64,000 bases of DNA. Origin: Pseudomonas sp. ML2-2023-3 (lineage in GTDB: Bacteria; Pseudomonadota; Gammaproteobacteria; Pseudomonadales; Pseudomonadaceae). Below the pieces are notes generated by a model. That model ran no database searches. It saw only the letters and a program-made list of their open reading frames with translations, and had not been told where the DNA came from. Both the position numbers and the translations under genes were made by a program. The DNA is taken from assembly GCF_037055275.1 (NCBI RefSeq), contig NZ_CP146343.1, forward strand, positions 382,001-446,000, given 5' to 3'. Below, piece after piece: positions 38,923-47,115 of this stretch. Each line of letters opens with the position of its first letter. Position 1 is the stretch's first letter.

Positions 38923-40239
38923 ATGCCGCATTTGTCCCGCCTCAACTCGCTGGCCCTGACGATCGCTCTGGTGATCGGCTCGCCAATGGCATTTGCTGCC
39001 GAGCCAACCATCGCGCCAGCCGGCGCCGCTGCCAGCACCAAGGCGCCTCTGCCTCTGGAGGAGCTGCGTACATTTGCCGAGGTCATGGATCGGATCAAGG
39101 CTGCATATGTTGAGCCGGTGGACGACAAAACCCTGCTGGAGAATGCCATCAAAGGCATGCTCAGCAACCTTGACCCGCACTCTGCGTACCTTGGCCCCGA
39201 AGATTTCGCCGAACTGCAGGAAAGCACCAGCGGCGAATTCGGCGGGCTGGGCATCGAAGTCGGCACCGAAGACGGCAACATCAAGATCGTCTCTCCGATC
39301 GACGACACCCCTGCCAGCAAGGCCGGCATTCAGGCGGGCGACTTTATCGTCAAGATCAATGGCCAGCCCACACGCGGCCTGAGCATGACCGAAGCCGTTG
39401 ATAAAATGCGCGGCAAGATCGGTCAGAAAATCACCCTGACCCTGGTGCGCAATGGCGGCACGCCGTTTGACGTGACCCTGACCCGGGCCAATATCCAGGT
39501 CAAGAGCGTCAAGGCCCAACTGCTGGAAGACGGTTACGGCTACATCCGTATCACCCAGTTCCAGGTCAAGACCGGCGAAGAAGTGGCCTCGGCGCTGTCC
39601 AAACTGCGCAGGGAAAACGGCAACAAGCGACTCAAGGGCATCATCCTCGACCTGCGCAACAACCCGGGTGGCGTGCTGCAATCGGCGGTTGAAGTGGTCG
39701 ATCATTTCATCACCAAAGGCCTGATCGTCTATACCAAGGGCCGCATCGCGAACTCGGAGCTGCGCTTCTCGGCCACCGGCAAGGACCTGAGCGAAGGCGT
39801 TCCATTGGTGGTGTTGATCAACGGCGGCAGCGCTTCGGCATCGGAAATCGTCGCCGGCGCCCTGCAAGATCAGAAACGCGGCGTGGTCATGGGCACCACC
39901 AGCTTCGGTAAAGGCTCGGTGCAAACCGTACTGCCACTGAACAACGACCGCGCGCTGAAAATCACCACGGCGCTGTACTTCACCCCGAACGGACGCTCGA
40001 TCCAGGCCCAGGGCATTGTCCCGGACATTGAAGTCAGCCGCGCCAAGATCACTCGTGAACAAGACACCGAGTACTACAAGGAAGCCGACCTGCAAGGTCA
40101 CCTTGGCAATGGCAATGGCGGCGCCGACAAACCGTCCGGCTCCAACCCCAAAGCCAAGCCAATGCCGCAGGATGATGACTTCCAGCTGAGCCAGGCTCTG
40201 AGCCTGCTCAAGGGTTTGAGCATTACACGCGGCAATTGA
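38923..40239 (+). CDS. ctpA: Carboxyl-terminal processing protease CtpA (S41)
   Basis: 438 aa from ATG 38923, with a signal peptide ending near PMAFAAE (~23). The PDZ domain is at ~85-175 (GGLGIEVGTEDGNIKIVSPI). The S41 domain carries the catalytic Ser in NGGSASASEIVAGAL (~305) and Lys in TTSFGKGSVQTV (~330). In P. aeruginosa CtpA is periplasmic, works with LbcA and degrades cell-wall hydrolases, which suits its place next to envC. The C-terminus is Gly/Asn-rich. Confidence 0.95.
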   Translation: MPHLSRLNSLALTIALVIGSPMAFAAEPTIAPAGAAASTKAPLPLEELRTFAEVMDRIKAAYVEPVDDKTLLENAIKGMLSNLDPHSAYLGPEDFAELQESTSGEFGGLGIEVGTEDGNIKIVSPIDDTPASKAGIQAGDFIVKINGQPTRGLSMTEAVDKMRGKIGQKITLTLVRNGGTPFDVTLTRANIQVKSVKAQLLEDGYGYIRITQFQVKTGEEVASALSKLRRENGNKRLKGIILDLRNNPGGVLQSAVEVVDHFITKGLIVYTKGRIANSELRFSATGKDLSEGVPLVVLINGGSASASEIVAGALQDQKRGVVMGTTSFGKGSVQTVLPLNNDRALKITTALYFTPNGRSIQAQGIVPDIEVSRAKITREQDTEYYKEADLQGHLGNGNGGADKPSGSNPKAKPMPQDDDFQLSQALSLLKGLSITRGN

Positions 40240-40240
40240 G

Positions 40241-41023
40241 GTGCGTCTTTCTCTAGCTTTCGCCCTGCTCTGCTGCCTGGCCGGCGTCGCACATGGGACA
40301 CCGGCCAGCCAGCAAGCCGCGCCGCACAAGGCTTACCTGAGCCTGATCATCGATGACCTGGGGCAAAACCTGCCACGTGATCGCCGCGTGCTGGCCTTGC
40401 CCGGCCCGGTCACTGCGGCCGTGATGCCTGACACCCCCCATGCAGCAGAATTTGCCCGCGAGGCCTACAAGGCCGGCAAGATCGTCATTTTGCACATGCC
40501 AATGGACCCGGCCACCGGGCCCTTTGCCTGGCACCCGGACCTGCCTGTCGACGAACTTGAAAGACGCCTCAACGCCGCGTTCAAGGCCGTGCCCTACACC
40601 AGTGGCATCAACAACCACATGGGCAGCCGCATGACCTCACAGCCGCAAGCGATGGCCTGGCTGATGGGCAACTTGCAGCAACGCCACAAATTCTTTGTCG
40701 ACAGTCGCACCAGCGCGCAGACCGTTGCGGCAGCCGAGGCGCAGAAAATCGGGCTGGCCAGCGTGTCCCGTGATGTTTTTCTCGATGATGTACGTACCGA
40801 GCAAGCCATCACCACGCAACTGGAAACCGCCATCAAACTGGCCCACAAACAAGGCTCGGCGGTGATGATCGGCCACCCTTATCCGCAAACCCTTGCCGTG
40901 CTTGAACGTGAACTGCCCAAGCTCAAGGCCCAGGGAATTGACTGGATCGACATCCGGCAAATGATCGGCGTACGCAGCAACAAGGCCATGGCCGGGCACG
41001 GGAAGGACGGGGTTTATCGCTGA
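40241..41023 (+). CDS. Divergent polysaccharide deacetylase (YibQ family)
   Basis: 260 aa with a GTG start two bases after the ctpA stop, so translation is probably coupled. Signal peptide ~1-20. The family block AYLSLIIDDLGQNLPRDRR (~30-48) and the following LPGPVTAAVMPDTPHA are typical of divergent polysaccharide deacetylases (YibQ). It is predicted periplasmic with unknown substrate. envC and yibQ are also neighbours in E. coli. Confidence 0.9.
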   Translation: MRLSLAFALLCCLAGVAHGTPASQQAAPHKAYLSLIIDDLGQNLPRDRRVLALPGPVTAAVMPDTPHAAEFAREAYKAGKIVILHMPMDPATGPFAWHPDLPVDELERRLNAAFKAVPYTSGINNHMGSRMTSQPQAMAWLMGNLQQRHKFFVDSRTSAQTVAAAEAQKIGLASVSRDVFLDDVRTEQAITTQLETAIKLAHKQGSAVMIGHPYPQTLAVLERELPKLKAQGIDWIDIRQMIGVRSNKAMAGHGKDGVYR

Positions 41024-41053
41024 AGCTTGCTCCCACAGTGATGGGGATCTTCG

Positions 41054-41809
41054 TTACAGGTAGTTGGCGCGGATCTTCTCAACCACGCCTTCAGCCCTTA
41101 ACTCATCCAGCGCCTTCTGCAGCTTGCTCACCACCTCGTCCGGCACATCTTTGTTCAACGCCAGAAACAGCTCGGCCTGATTGAAGCGCAACACCGTCTT
41201 GAACCCTGAAATGCCTACCTGACGCGCCAGGAATTGCCCTGCCGGAGCACCTGTGGCCCACAGGTCGATTTGCCCGGCCTGCAGCTTTTTGGCGTTGTCC
41301 TGATCGCGCAACACAATCACCGGCGCCAACCCCTGCTTCTCAAGGGACAAGGCAATGGCGTCACCTTTGTAAGCACCCACTCTGTACTGGCGAGCCTGCT
41401 CAAGCGAGGTCAGGGTAATCGGGCTGTCCCCTCGCGCCAGCAACACCCAGTCATCCGGGCCAAGCGGGCCGACCCACTTGAAGAGCTGTTCACGCTCGGG
41501 CACGCGGGCTGCGACAAACACGCCGTATCCGGGGTTTTCGAGGGCAAGGTGGTAGATACGCTCCCAAGGGAAACGCAGGGTCATGCTGTAGGGGATACCG
41601 GCACGTTTGAAGGTTTCACGCAGAATATCGACGGCGATGCCTTCAATATTTTCGTTTTGCGCAAAGTTTTTGCCGTTTTTTGCCATGTTGTACGGCGGGA
41701 AGTTTTCAGTCAGCAGCACGATCGAAGAATGCGACGCATCAACCGCAGAAGCGGTACTCGCCAGCCACAGGGTGGAACCGGCGAGAACGAGCAAAAAGCG
41801 TTTAAACAT
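41054..41809 (-). CDS. Periplasmic substrate-binding protein (SBP_bac_3 type)
   Basis: 251 aa with signal peptide MFKRFLLVLAGSTLWLASTA (cleavage near SAVDA). The fold is that of amino-acid-type binding proteins: LLTENFPPYNM, GIAVDILRETFKRAGIPY, then the second lobe QYRVGAYKGDAIALSLEKQG. No permease or ATPase gene is adjacent, so it may serve a remote transporter or a signalling role. It is downstream of hisF on the same strand (72-bp gap). Confidence 0.87.
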   Translation of the reverse strand: MFKRFLLVLAGSTLWLASTASAVDASHSSIVLLTENFPPYNMAKNGKNFAQNENIEGIAVDILRETFKRAGIPYSMTLRFPWERIYHLALENPGYGVFVAARVPEREQLFKWVGPLGPDDWVLLARGDSPITLTSLEQARQYRVGAYKGDAIALSLEKQGLAPVIVLRDQDNAKKLQAGQIDLWATGAPAGQFLARQVGISGFKTVLRFNQAELFLALNKDVPDEVVSKLQKALDELRAEGVVEKIRANYL

Positions 41810-41881
41810 GACTGGCGACCTAAATCCATGGCGTGCTCAAGAGTGCCGTGGGCACGCCATGCTGTCCAGTAGCCTTTGGGT

Positions 41882-42652
41882 TTAGCGAACCACGATCCCG
41901 CGCTCGGCCATGTATGCCTTGGCCTCTGGCACCGTGTATTCACCAAAGTGGAAAATACTCGCCGCCAGCACCGCACTGGCGTGACCTTCAAGGATGCCGT
42001 CGGCCAGATGCTGCAGGTTGCCAACGCCGCCCGAGGCGATCACCGGAATACCCAGCGCATCACTGATGGCACGTGTCACGCCCAGGTCAAAACCGTTTTT
42101 CATGCCGTCCTGGTCCATGCTGGTCAGCAGGATCTCGCCAGCGCCCAGGCCTTCCATCTTCATGGCCCATTCGACTGCATCGAGCCCGGTAGGCTTGCGC
42201 CCGCCATGGGTGAAGATTTCCCAGCGCGGGGTTTCGCCCGGCTGAGAGACTTTCTTCGCATCAATCGCGACCACAATGCATTGCGAACCAAAATGCTGCG
42301 CCGCTTCGCCCACAAACTCCGGGTTGAACACCGCAGCGGTATTGATCGAGACTTTGTCCGCACCGGCATTGAGCAGGTTGCGAATGTCCTGGATGCAGCG
42401 CACGCCACCGCCCACGGTCAGCGGAATGAACACCTGGCTGGCCATGCGCTCAACGGTATGCAGCGTGGTGTCGCGGCCATCGACGCTGGCGGTGATGTCG
42501 AGAAAGGTAATCTCGTCAGCACCCTGCTCGTCGTAGCGACGGGCGATTTCTACCGGGTCGCCAGCATCGCGAATGTTCTCGAACTTGACGCCCTTTACAA
42601 CCCGGCCGTTATCCACGTCCAGGCAAGGGATGATGCGTTTGGCCAGCGCCAT
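41882..42652 (-). CDS. hisF: Imidazole glycerol phosphate synthase subunit HisF
   Basis: 256 aa from ATG 42652 ([20 protein letters not shown]). A TIM barrel with the catalytic Asp residues in CLDVDNG (~11) and VVAIDAKK (~130). It uses ammonia from HisH to make IGP and AICAR. hisA ends 10 nt upstream. It is the last gene of the hisB-hisH-(DUF2164)-hisA-hisF cluster. Confidence 0.97.
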   Translation of the reverse strand: MALAKRIIPCLDVDNGRVVKGVKFENIRDAGDPVEIARRYDEQGADEITFLDITASVDGRDTTLHTVERMASQVFIPLTVGGGVRCIQDIRNLLNAGADKVSINTAAVFNPEFVGEAAQHFGSQCIVVAIDAKKVSQPGETPRWEIFTHGGRKPTGLDAVEWAMKMEGLGAGEILLTSMDQDGMKNGFDLGVTRAISDALGIPVIASGGVGNLQHLADGILEGHASAVLAASIFHFGEYTVPEAKAYMAERGIVVR

Positions 42653-42662
42653 GGGTCTCTCC

Positions 42663-43400
42663 TCAGGCCTTGTAGCTGTCGCAGAAGGCTTGCGCCTCAG
42701 CCACATCCAGCGTGCCTTCATAGATTGCACGACCCGTAATGGCGCCCACGATGCCCGGAGCCTTGGCATCCATCAGGGCCTTGATATCACCCAGATTGTG
42801 AATACCACCCGAGGCGATGACCGGGATGCTGGTAGCAGCGGCCAATGCAGCGGTATAGCTGACGTTACAGCCCTGCATCATGCCGTCTTTGGCGATGTCG
42901 GTATAAACGATGGCCGACACGCCGTCCGCTTCGAAACGCTTGGCCAGGTCGATGACCTGCACGGTGCTGACTTCAGCCCAGCCGTCGGTGGCCACGAAGC
43001 CGTCTTTGGCATCCATGCCGACAATGATCTTGCCCGGGAACGCACGGCACGCCTCGGCCACGAACTCAGGGTTCTTGACTGCCTTGGTGCCCAGAATCAC
43101 GTAGCTCACGCCTGCCTTGACGTAGTGCTCGATGGTTTCCAGGGAGCGAATGCCGCCGCCGATCTGGATCGGCAACTGCGGGTACAAGCGGGCAATGGCC
43201 GTCACCACGTCACCGTTGACCGGCTGGCCTTCGAACGCACCGTTCAGGTCGACCAGGTGCAGACGGCGGCAACCGCCTTCTACCCATTTGGCGGCCATGG
43301 CCACCGGGTCATCAGAGAACACCGTGGAATCTTCCATACGGCCCTGACGCAGGCGTACACAAGCACCGTCTTTAAGATCGATAGCAGGAATAATCAGCAT
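42663..43400 (-). CDS. hisA: Phosphoribosylformimino-AICAR ribotide isomerase HisA
   Basis: 245 aa from ATG 43400 ([20 protein letters not shown]). A beta-alpha barrel with AIDLKDG (catalytic Asp ~8), VDLNGAFEG and the phosphate-site [11 protein letters not shown] and IASGGIHN. It catalyses the Amadori rearrangement of ProFAR in histidine synthesis and feeds HisF. A 39-bp gap follows the small DUF2164 gene. Confidence 0.97.
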   Translation of the reverse strand: MLIIPAIDLKDGACVRLRQGRMEDSTVFSDDPVAMAAKWVEGGCRRLHLVDLNGAFEGQPVNGDVVTAIARLYPQLPIQIGGGIRSLETIEHYVKAGVSYVILGTKAVKNPEFVAEACRAFPGKIIVGMDAKDGFVATDGWAEVSTVQVIDLAKRFEADGVSAIVYTDIAKDGMMQGCNVSYTAALAAATSIPVIASGGIHNLGDIKALMDAKAPGIVGAITGRAIYEGTLDVAEAQAFCDSYKA

Positions 43401-43439
43401 GTGGCAAACCTTCAAATTCGGGAGTCTGAGACTCGGAAA

Positions 43440-43697
43440 TCAGTTCTTCTCGAGCGCCCACACGTCGCTTTCGATGCTCTCGAACCTCTCTTTGAGGTGC
43501 GTTTGCACATCGAAAATCGCGCGATTGTAGTAATGCGGCGCGATTTCGCGGGTGAACAGCTCAAGGATTTCAGCCGCTTCGAACGAACCCAGGTCCAGCT
43601 CGAAGCGGTCTTCCATAAAGCGTTTTATCTTGCTGTTGGCTTCGTTCTCTTGCTCGGGGGTGAGCGTGAGAATCGGCGGCTTTTTGCGAGGCGCCAT
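43440..43697 (-). CDS. DUF2164-family protein within the his cluster
   Basis: 85 aa. The pattern KRFMEDRFELDLGSFEAAEILELF, then IAPHYYNRAIFDVQTHL and SDVWALEKN, is characteristic of DUF2164. It is a soluble, mostly helical small protein of unknown function. Its start overlaps the hisH stop (TAATG), so it is translated with the histidine genes. Confidence 0.85.
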   Translation of the reverse strand: MAPRKKPPILTLTPEQENEANSKIKRFMEDRFELDLGSFEAAEILELFTREIAPHYYNRAIFDVQTHLKERFESIESDVWALEKN

Positions 43698-44335
43698 TAC
43701 CAGCGACCATCCCAGGCCGCGAAGTTTTCCAGCAGCTGCAAGCCGTGGGTATGGCTTTTTTCCGGGTGGAACTGCACCGCGAAGCGCGAGCCCTCAGCCA
43801 GCGCTGCGGCGAAATCGACGCCGTAATGCCCGCCACCGACTACCTGGCGGGGATTGCCCGCCGCAATGTAGTAGCTGTGTACAAAGTAAAAACGCGCCAG
43901 GTCGGGGATACCGTGCCACAGCGGGTGATCCACTTTTTGTTGCACCTCGTTCCAGCCCATGTGCGGCACCTTGAGGTGCTCGCCGTCTTCGTGCAGGTCC
44001 TTGCCGAAGAACTTCACGGCACCCGGGAACAGGCCAATGCAGTCAACGCCGCCGTTCTCTTCACTGCTGTCGAGCAAGGCTTGCATGCCCACGCAAATGC
44101 CGAGGAACGGACGATCCTGGCTGACTTCACGCACCAGCGAGTCAAAACCCAGGCGACGGATTTCCGCCATGCAGTCGCGAATCGCGCCCACACCCGGAAA
44201 TACCACGCGGTCGGCTTCGCGAATCACGCTGGCTTCGCTGGTAATCAGCACTCGACCGGCGCCCACATGCTCCAGCGCCTTGGCCACCGAGTGCAAGTTA
44301 CCCATGCCGTAATCGATAACCGCCACTGTCTGCAT
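43697..44335 (-). CDS. hisH: Imidazole glycerol phosphate synthase subunit HisH
   Basis: 212 aa class-I glutamine amidotransferase. The nucleophile is in [13 protein letters not shown] (Cys ~82); the His-Glu pair is in VQFHPEKS (~191-196). The oxyanion strand [12 protein letters not shown] is present. It forms a heterodimer with HisF. It overlaps hisB by one base (TGATG). Confidence 0.97.
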   Translation of the reverse strand: MQTVAVIDYGMGNLHSVAKALEHVGAGRVLITSEASVIREADRVVFPGVGAIRDCMAEIRRLGFDSLVREVSQDRPFLGICVGMQALLDSSEENGGVDCIGLFPGAVKFFGKDLHEDGEHLKVPHMGWNEVQQKVDHPLWHGIPDLARFYFVHSYYIAAGNPRQVVGGGHYGVDFAAALAEGSRFAVQFHPEKSHTHGLQLLENFAAWDGRW

Positions 44336-44928
44336 CAGAGCACGCCCTTGGTAGAAGGCATTTGCCCGGCCATGCGCTCATCCAGCGCAACGGCCATGCG
44401 CAACGCGCGGCCAAAAGCCTTGAACACCGTTTCGATCTGGTGGTGGGTGTTGGTGCCGCGCAGGTTGTCGATGTGCAGGCTGACGTTGGCGTGGTTCACG
44501 AAGCCCTGAAAGAACTCCTGGAACAGGTCAACGTCGAAGCCGCCGACGGTGGCGCGGGTGTAAGGAACATGCATTTGCAGGCCGGGACGACCGGAAAAGT
44601 CGATGACCACACGTGACAGCGCTTCATCCAGCGGGACATAAGCGTGACCGTAGCGAGTCATGCCTTTTTTATCGCCGACTGCTTCGCTGAAGGCTTTACC
44701 CAGGGTAATGCCAACATCCTCGACGGTATGGTGATCGTCGATATGCAGGTCGCCTTTGCACTCGATGTCCAGGTCGATCAACCCATGTCGGGCGATCTGG
44801 TCGAGCATGTGCTCAAGAAAAGGAACGCCGATATCAAATCGGGCCTTACCGGTACCATCCAAGTTGATCGAGGCTTTAATCTGGGTTTCCAGAGTATCGC
44901 GCTCGACTGACGCCTTACGTTCGGCCAT
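44335..44928 (-). CDS. hisB: Imidazoleglycerol-phosphate dehydratase HisB
   Basis: 197 aa from ATG 44928 ([17 protein letters not shown]), preceded by an in-frame GTG. Metal-binding motifs [20 protein letters not shown] (~53-72) and [15 protein letters not shown] are intact. It is monofunctional: the HAD phosphatase domain of the E. coli protein is absent, as usual in pseudomonads. First gene of the cluster; hisG, hisD, hisC, hisI and hisE are not in the window. Confidence 0.97.
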   Translation of the reverse strand: MAERKASVERDTLETQIKASINLDGTGKARFDIGVPFLEHMLDQIARHGLIDLDIECKGDLHIDDHHTVEDVGITLGKAFSEAVGDKKGMTRYGHAYVPLDEALSRVVIDFSGRPGLQMHVPYTRATVGGFDVDLFQEFFQGFVNHANVSLHIDNLRGTNTHHQIETVFKAFGRALRMAVALDERMAGQMPSTKGVL

Positions 44929-45040
44929 CACCAGCTCCGCAAAATCATTGGGCGAAAAAGGTGGCCATTATAGGCACGGGTCTGGCAAACAAAAACATTA
45001 AGGGTGATGCGGGGTGACGGAGTGACGGCCACTGCAGATT

Positions 45041-45144
45041 TTGTAGTCGCTGCCGGAGGCTGCGATCGGGCCCGCAGGGCTCGCGCTTGCAAGCTTGCAG
45101 GAAGGCCCTTCGGGCCTTATCGCAGCCTTCGGCAGCGACTACAA
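45041..45144. repeat. Long inverted repeat, family B
   Basis: TTGTAGTCGCTGCCGGAGGC at the left and GCCTTCGGCAGCGACTACAA at the right, about 104 bp. An inner GGCCC/GGGCC stem is also present. It lies between hisB and the 3' end of the transporter gene. Confidence 0.92.
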
Positions 45145-45157
45145 AGGCGCCGCTGGA

Positions 45158-46819
45158 TCAGTTAAACAACACCGCCGTCTTCTGCACCGTCACCCAAACA
45201 CCCCACAACAAAGGAATGCCCACGGCCAGCCAGGCCGCGATAACCAATGGCTGGCTACCCGGTGCCGCTTTCCACTCAAGCGAAGTGCTGGCATCCGCAC
45301 CCTTGTCATGGCCCAGCGCCTGCTCAGCAGCCAGTTCAGCGTCGGTCATGAAGTATTTGTCTGCCACCGGACGCACCAGCAAGTTGCAGATAAAGCCCAG
45401 CACCAGCAGCCCTGCGAGGATGTACAGGGTGATGTCATACGCTGCCGCACGCTCAACCCCGATGCTCAGCTGATACTCGCGCAGGTAGTTGACCAACACC
45501 GGCCCCAGCACGCCCGCGGCCGCCCAGGCCGTCAGCAGGCGTCCGTGGATCGCGCCGACCATTTGCGTGCCGAACAGGTCTGCCAGATACGCCGGTACCG
45601 TGGCAAAACCGCCGCCGTACATCGACAAGATGATGCAGAACGCTGCCACAAACAGCGAAACGTTACCCAGATGACCGAGGTTCGGGATCATCGCGTACAG
45701 CGCAAACCCCAGTGCGAAGAACACAAAGTAGGTGTTTTTGCGCCCCAGGTAATCCGAGAACGAGGCCCAGAAGAATCGCCCGCCAATGTTGAACAGGCTC
45801 AACAAACCGGTGAAGCCCGCCGCAATCGCCGCAATTTGCGCCAACTGCCCAGCATCCAGCTGGCTGAATGTCAGGTCATTGCCCAACAACTTGCCTGCGA
45901 ATACTTCCTGCAACAATGGCGAAGCCATGCCCAGGATACCGATACCGGCCGAGACGTTCAGGCACAGCACCAGCCACACCAGGGCGAACTGCGGTGTTTT
46001 CCAGGCCACGCTGACGTGCACATGGCGCTGGGTGATCATCGCGTTGGCCGCCTTTTTGGCGGGAGCTTTCCAGCCCTCAGGCTTCCAGCCGGTGGGCGGA
46101 ACGCGGTACGACAAGGCACCGCCTATCATGAACACGAAGTAGATCGCCGCCATTGCCACGAAGCTCTGCCACACGCCCACGCCGTCAGGCCCGGCAAAAT
46201 GGTTCATCAGCGCTGCCGCCAGGGGAGCACCCACCATTGCACCGCCCCCAAACCCCATGATCGCCATGCCCGTGGCCATGCCACGCTTGTCCGGAAACCA
46301 CTTGATCAGCGTCGACACCGGCGAGATATAGCCCAACCCCAGGCCGATACCGCCAATGACCCCCGAACCCAGCCACATCAGCCAGATCTGGTGGGTATAA
46401 ATCCCCAGCGCGGAAATCAGCAAGCCACCACACCAGCACAGCGCCGACACCACACCGGCCTTGCGCGGCCCGGCATGCTCAAGCCAGCCACCCCATACGG
46501 CTGCCGAGCAACCGAGGAAGATGAAAAACAGGGTGTAGATCCAGCCGAGCATCGAAATCGGCCAGTCGCATTGCGACGAAAACACTTGTGCGATAAAACT
46601 CATGTCCGGTGCACACGCCACAGGCGCAGTCACGCCCAGGGCTTTGGACAGCGGCAACCAGAACACCGAAAAGCCATAGGCCATGCCGATGCACAAGTGG
46701 ATGGCCAATGCGGCTGGCGGCACCAGCCAGCGGTTGAAGCCGGGTCTGGCGATGATGCGCTCCTTGGACAGGAACGCAGGCTGTGGAGCAGGACTGCCCG
46801 CAGCGGTGCTGGTATTCAT
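45158..46819 (-). CDS. MFS transporter, OFA (oxalate/formate antiporter-like) family
   Basis: 553 aa from ATG 46819 (MNTSTAAGSPAPQPAF), with about 12 membrane segments. OFA-type features: WLVPPAALAIHLCIGMAYGF at the start, the loop PRKAGVVSALCWCGG and YISPVSTLIKWFPDKRGMAT. The insert between TM1 and TM2 (CAPDMSFIAQVFSSQCDW) has two cysteines. The solute is unknown; oxalate or formate are guesses from the family name. Confidence 0.88.
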   Translation of the reverse strand: MNTSTAAGSPAPQPAFLSKERIIARPGFNRWLVPPAALAIHLCIGMAYGFSVFWLPLSKALGVTAPVACAPDMSFIAQVFSSQCDWPISMLGWIYTLFFIFLGCSAAVWGGWLEHAGPRKAGVVSALCWCGGLLISALGIYTHQIWLMWLGSGVIGGIGLGLGYISPVSTLIKWFPDKRGMATGMAIMGFGGGAMVGAPLAAALMNHFAGPDGVGVWQSFVAMAAIYFVFMIGGALSYRVPPTGWKPEGWKAPAKKAANAMITQRHVHVSVAWKTPQFALVWLVLCLNVSAGIGILGMASPLLQEVFAGKLLGNDLTFSQLDAGQLAQIAAIAAGFTGLLSLFNIGGRFFWASFSDYLGRKNTYFVFFALGFALYAMIPNLGHLGNVSLFVAAFCIILSMYGGGFATVPAYLADLFGTQMVGAIHGRLLTAWAAAGVLGPVLVNYLREYQLSIGVERAAAYDITLYILAGLLVLGFICNLLVRPVADKYFMTDAELAAEQALGHDKGADASTSLEWKAAPGSQPLVIAAWLAVGIPLLWGVWVTVQKTAVLFN

Positions 46820-47115
46820 GGATATTTCCCCCAGGTAATGAAGTGGTTTTCCAGACACGCTCAACCCCTGACTTTGGCGCCTTGCGGCACACAGTCGCTT
46901 TTATCGGGCCAAGTTCGAGGCGCGACAATGCGCCGCAGAAATACTGGAAAACAGGCGAAGATTAACATTTGAATGCAGGAAAAGGCCCAACCTGATGTGG
47001 TCTTTAGTCACCTACCAGATACGTCACTATCCACCCCCAGTCGGCCGGCGCGTGGCGCTATACTCTGCGGCTGAATTTAAAACTTACTCTCACACAGACT
47101 TACAAGGACTCGCCC

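Noticed and set aside
41024..41040. Short REP-like fragment (GCTTGCTCCCACAG) after the yibQ-type gene
   Set aside because: Only half a unit without a palindromic partner; too degenerate to list as an element.
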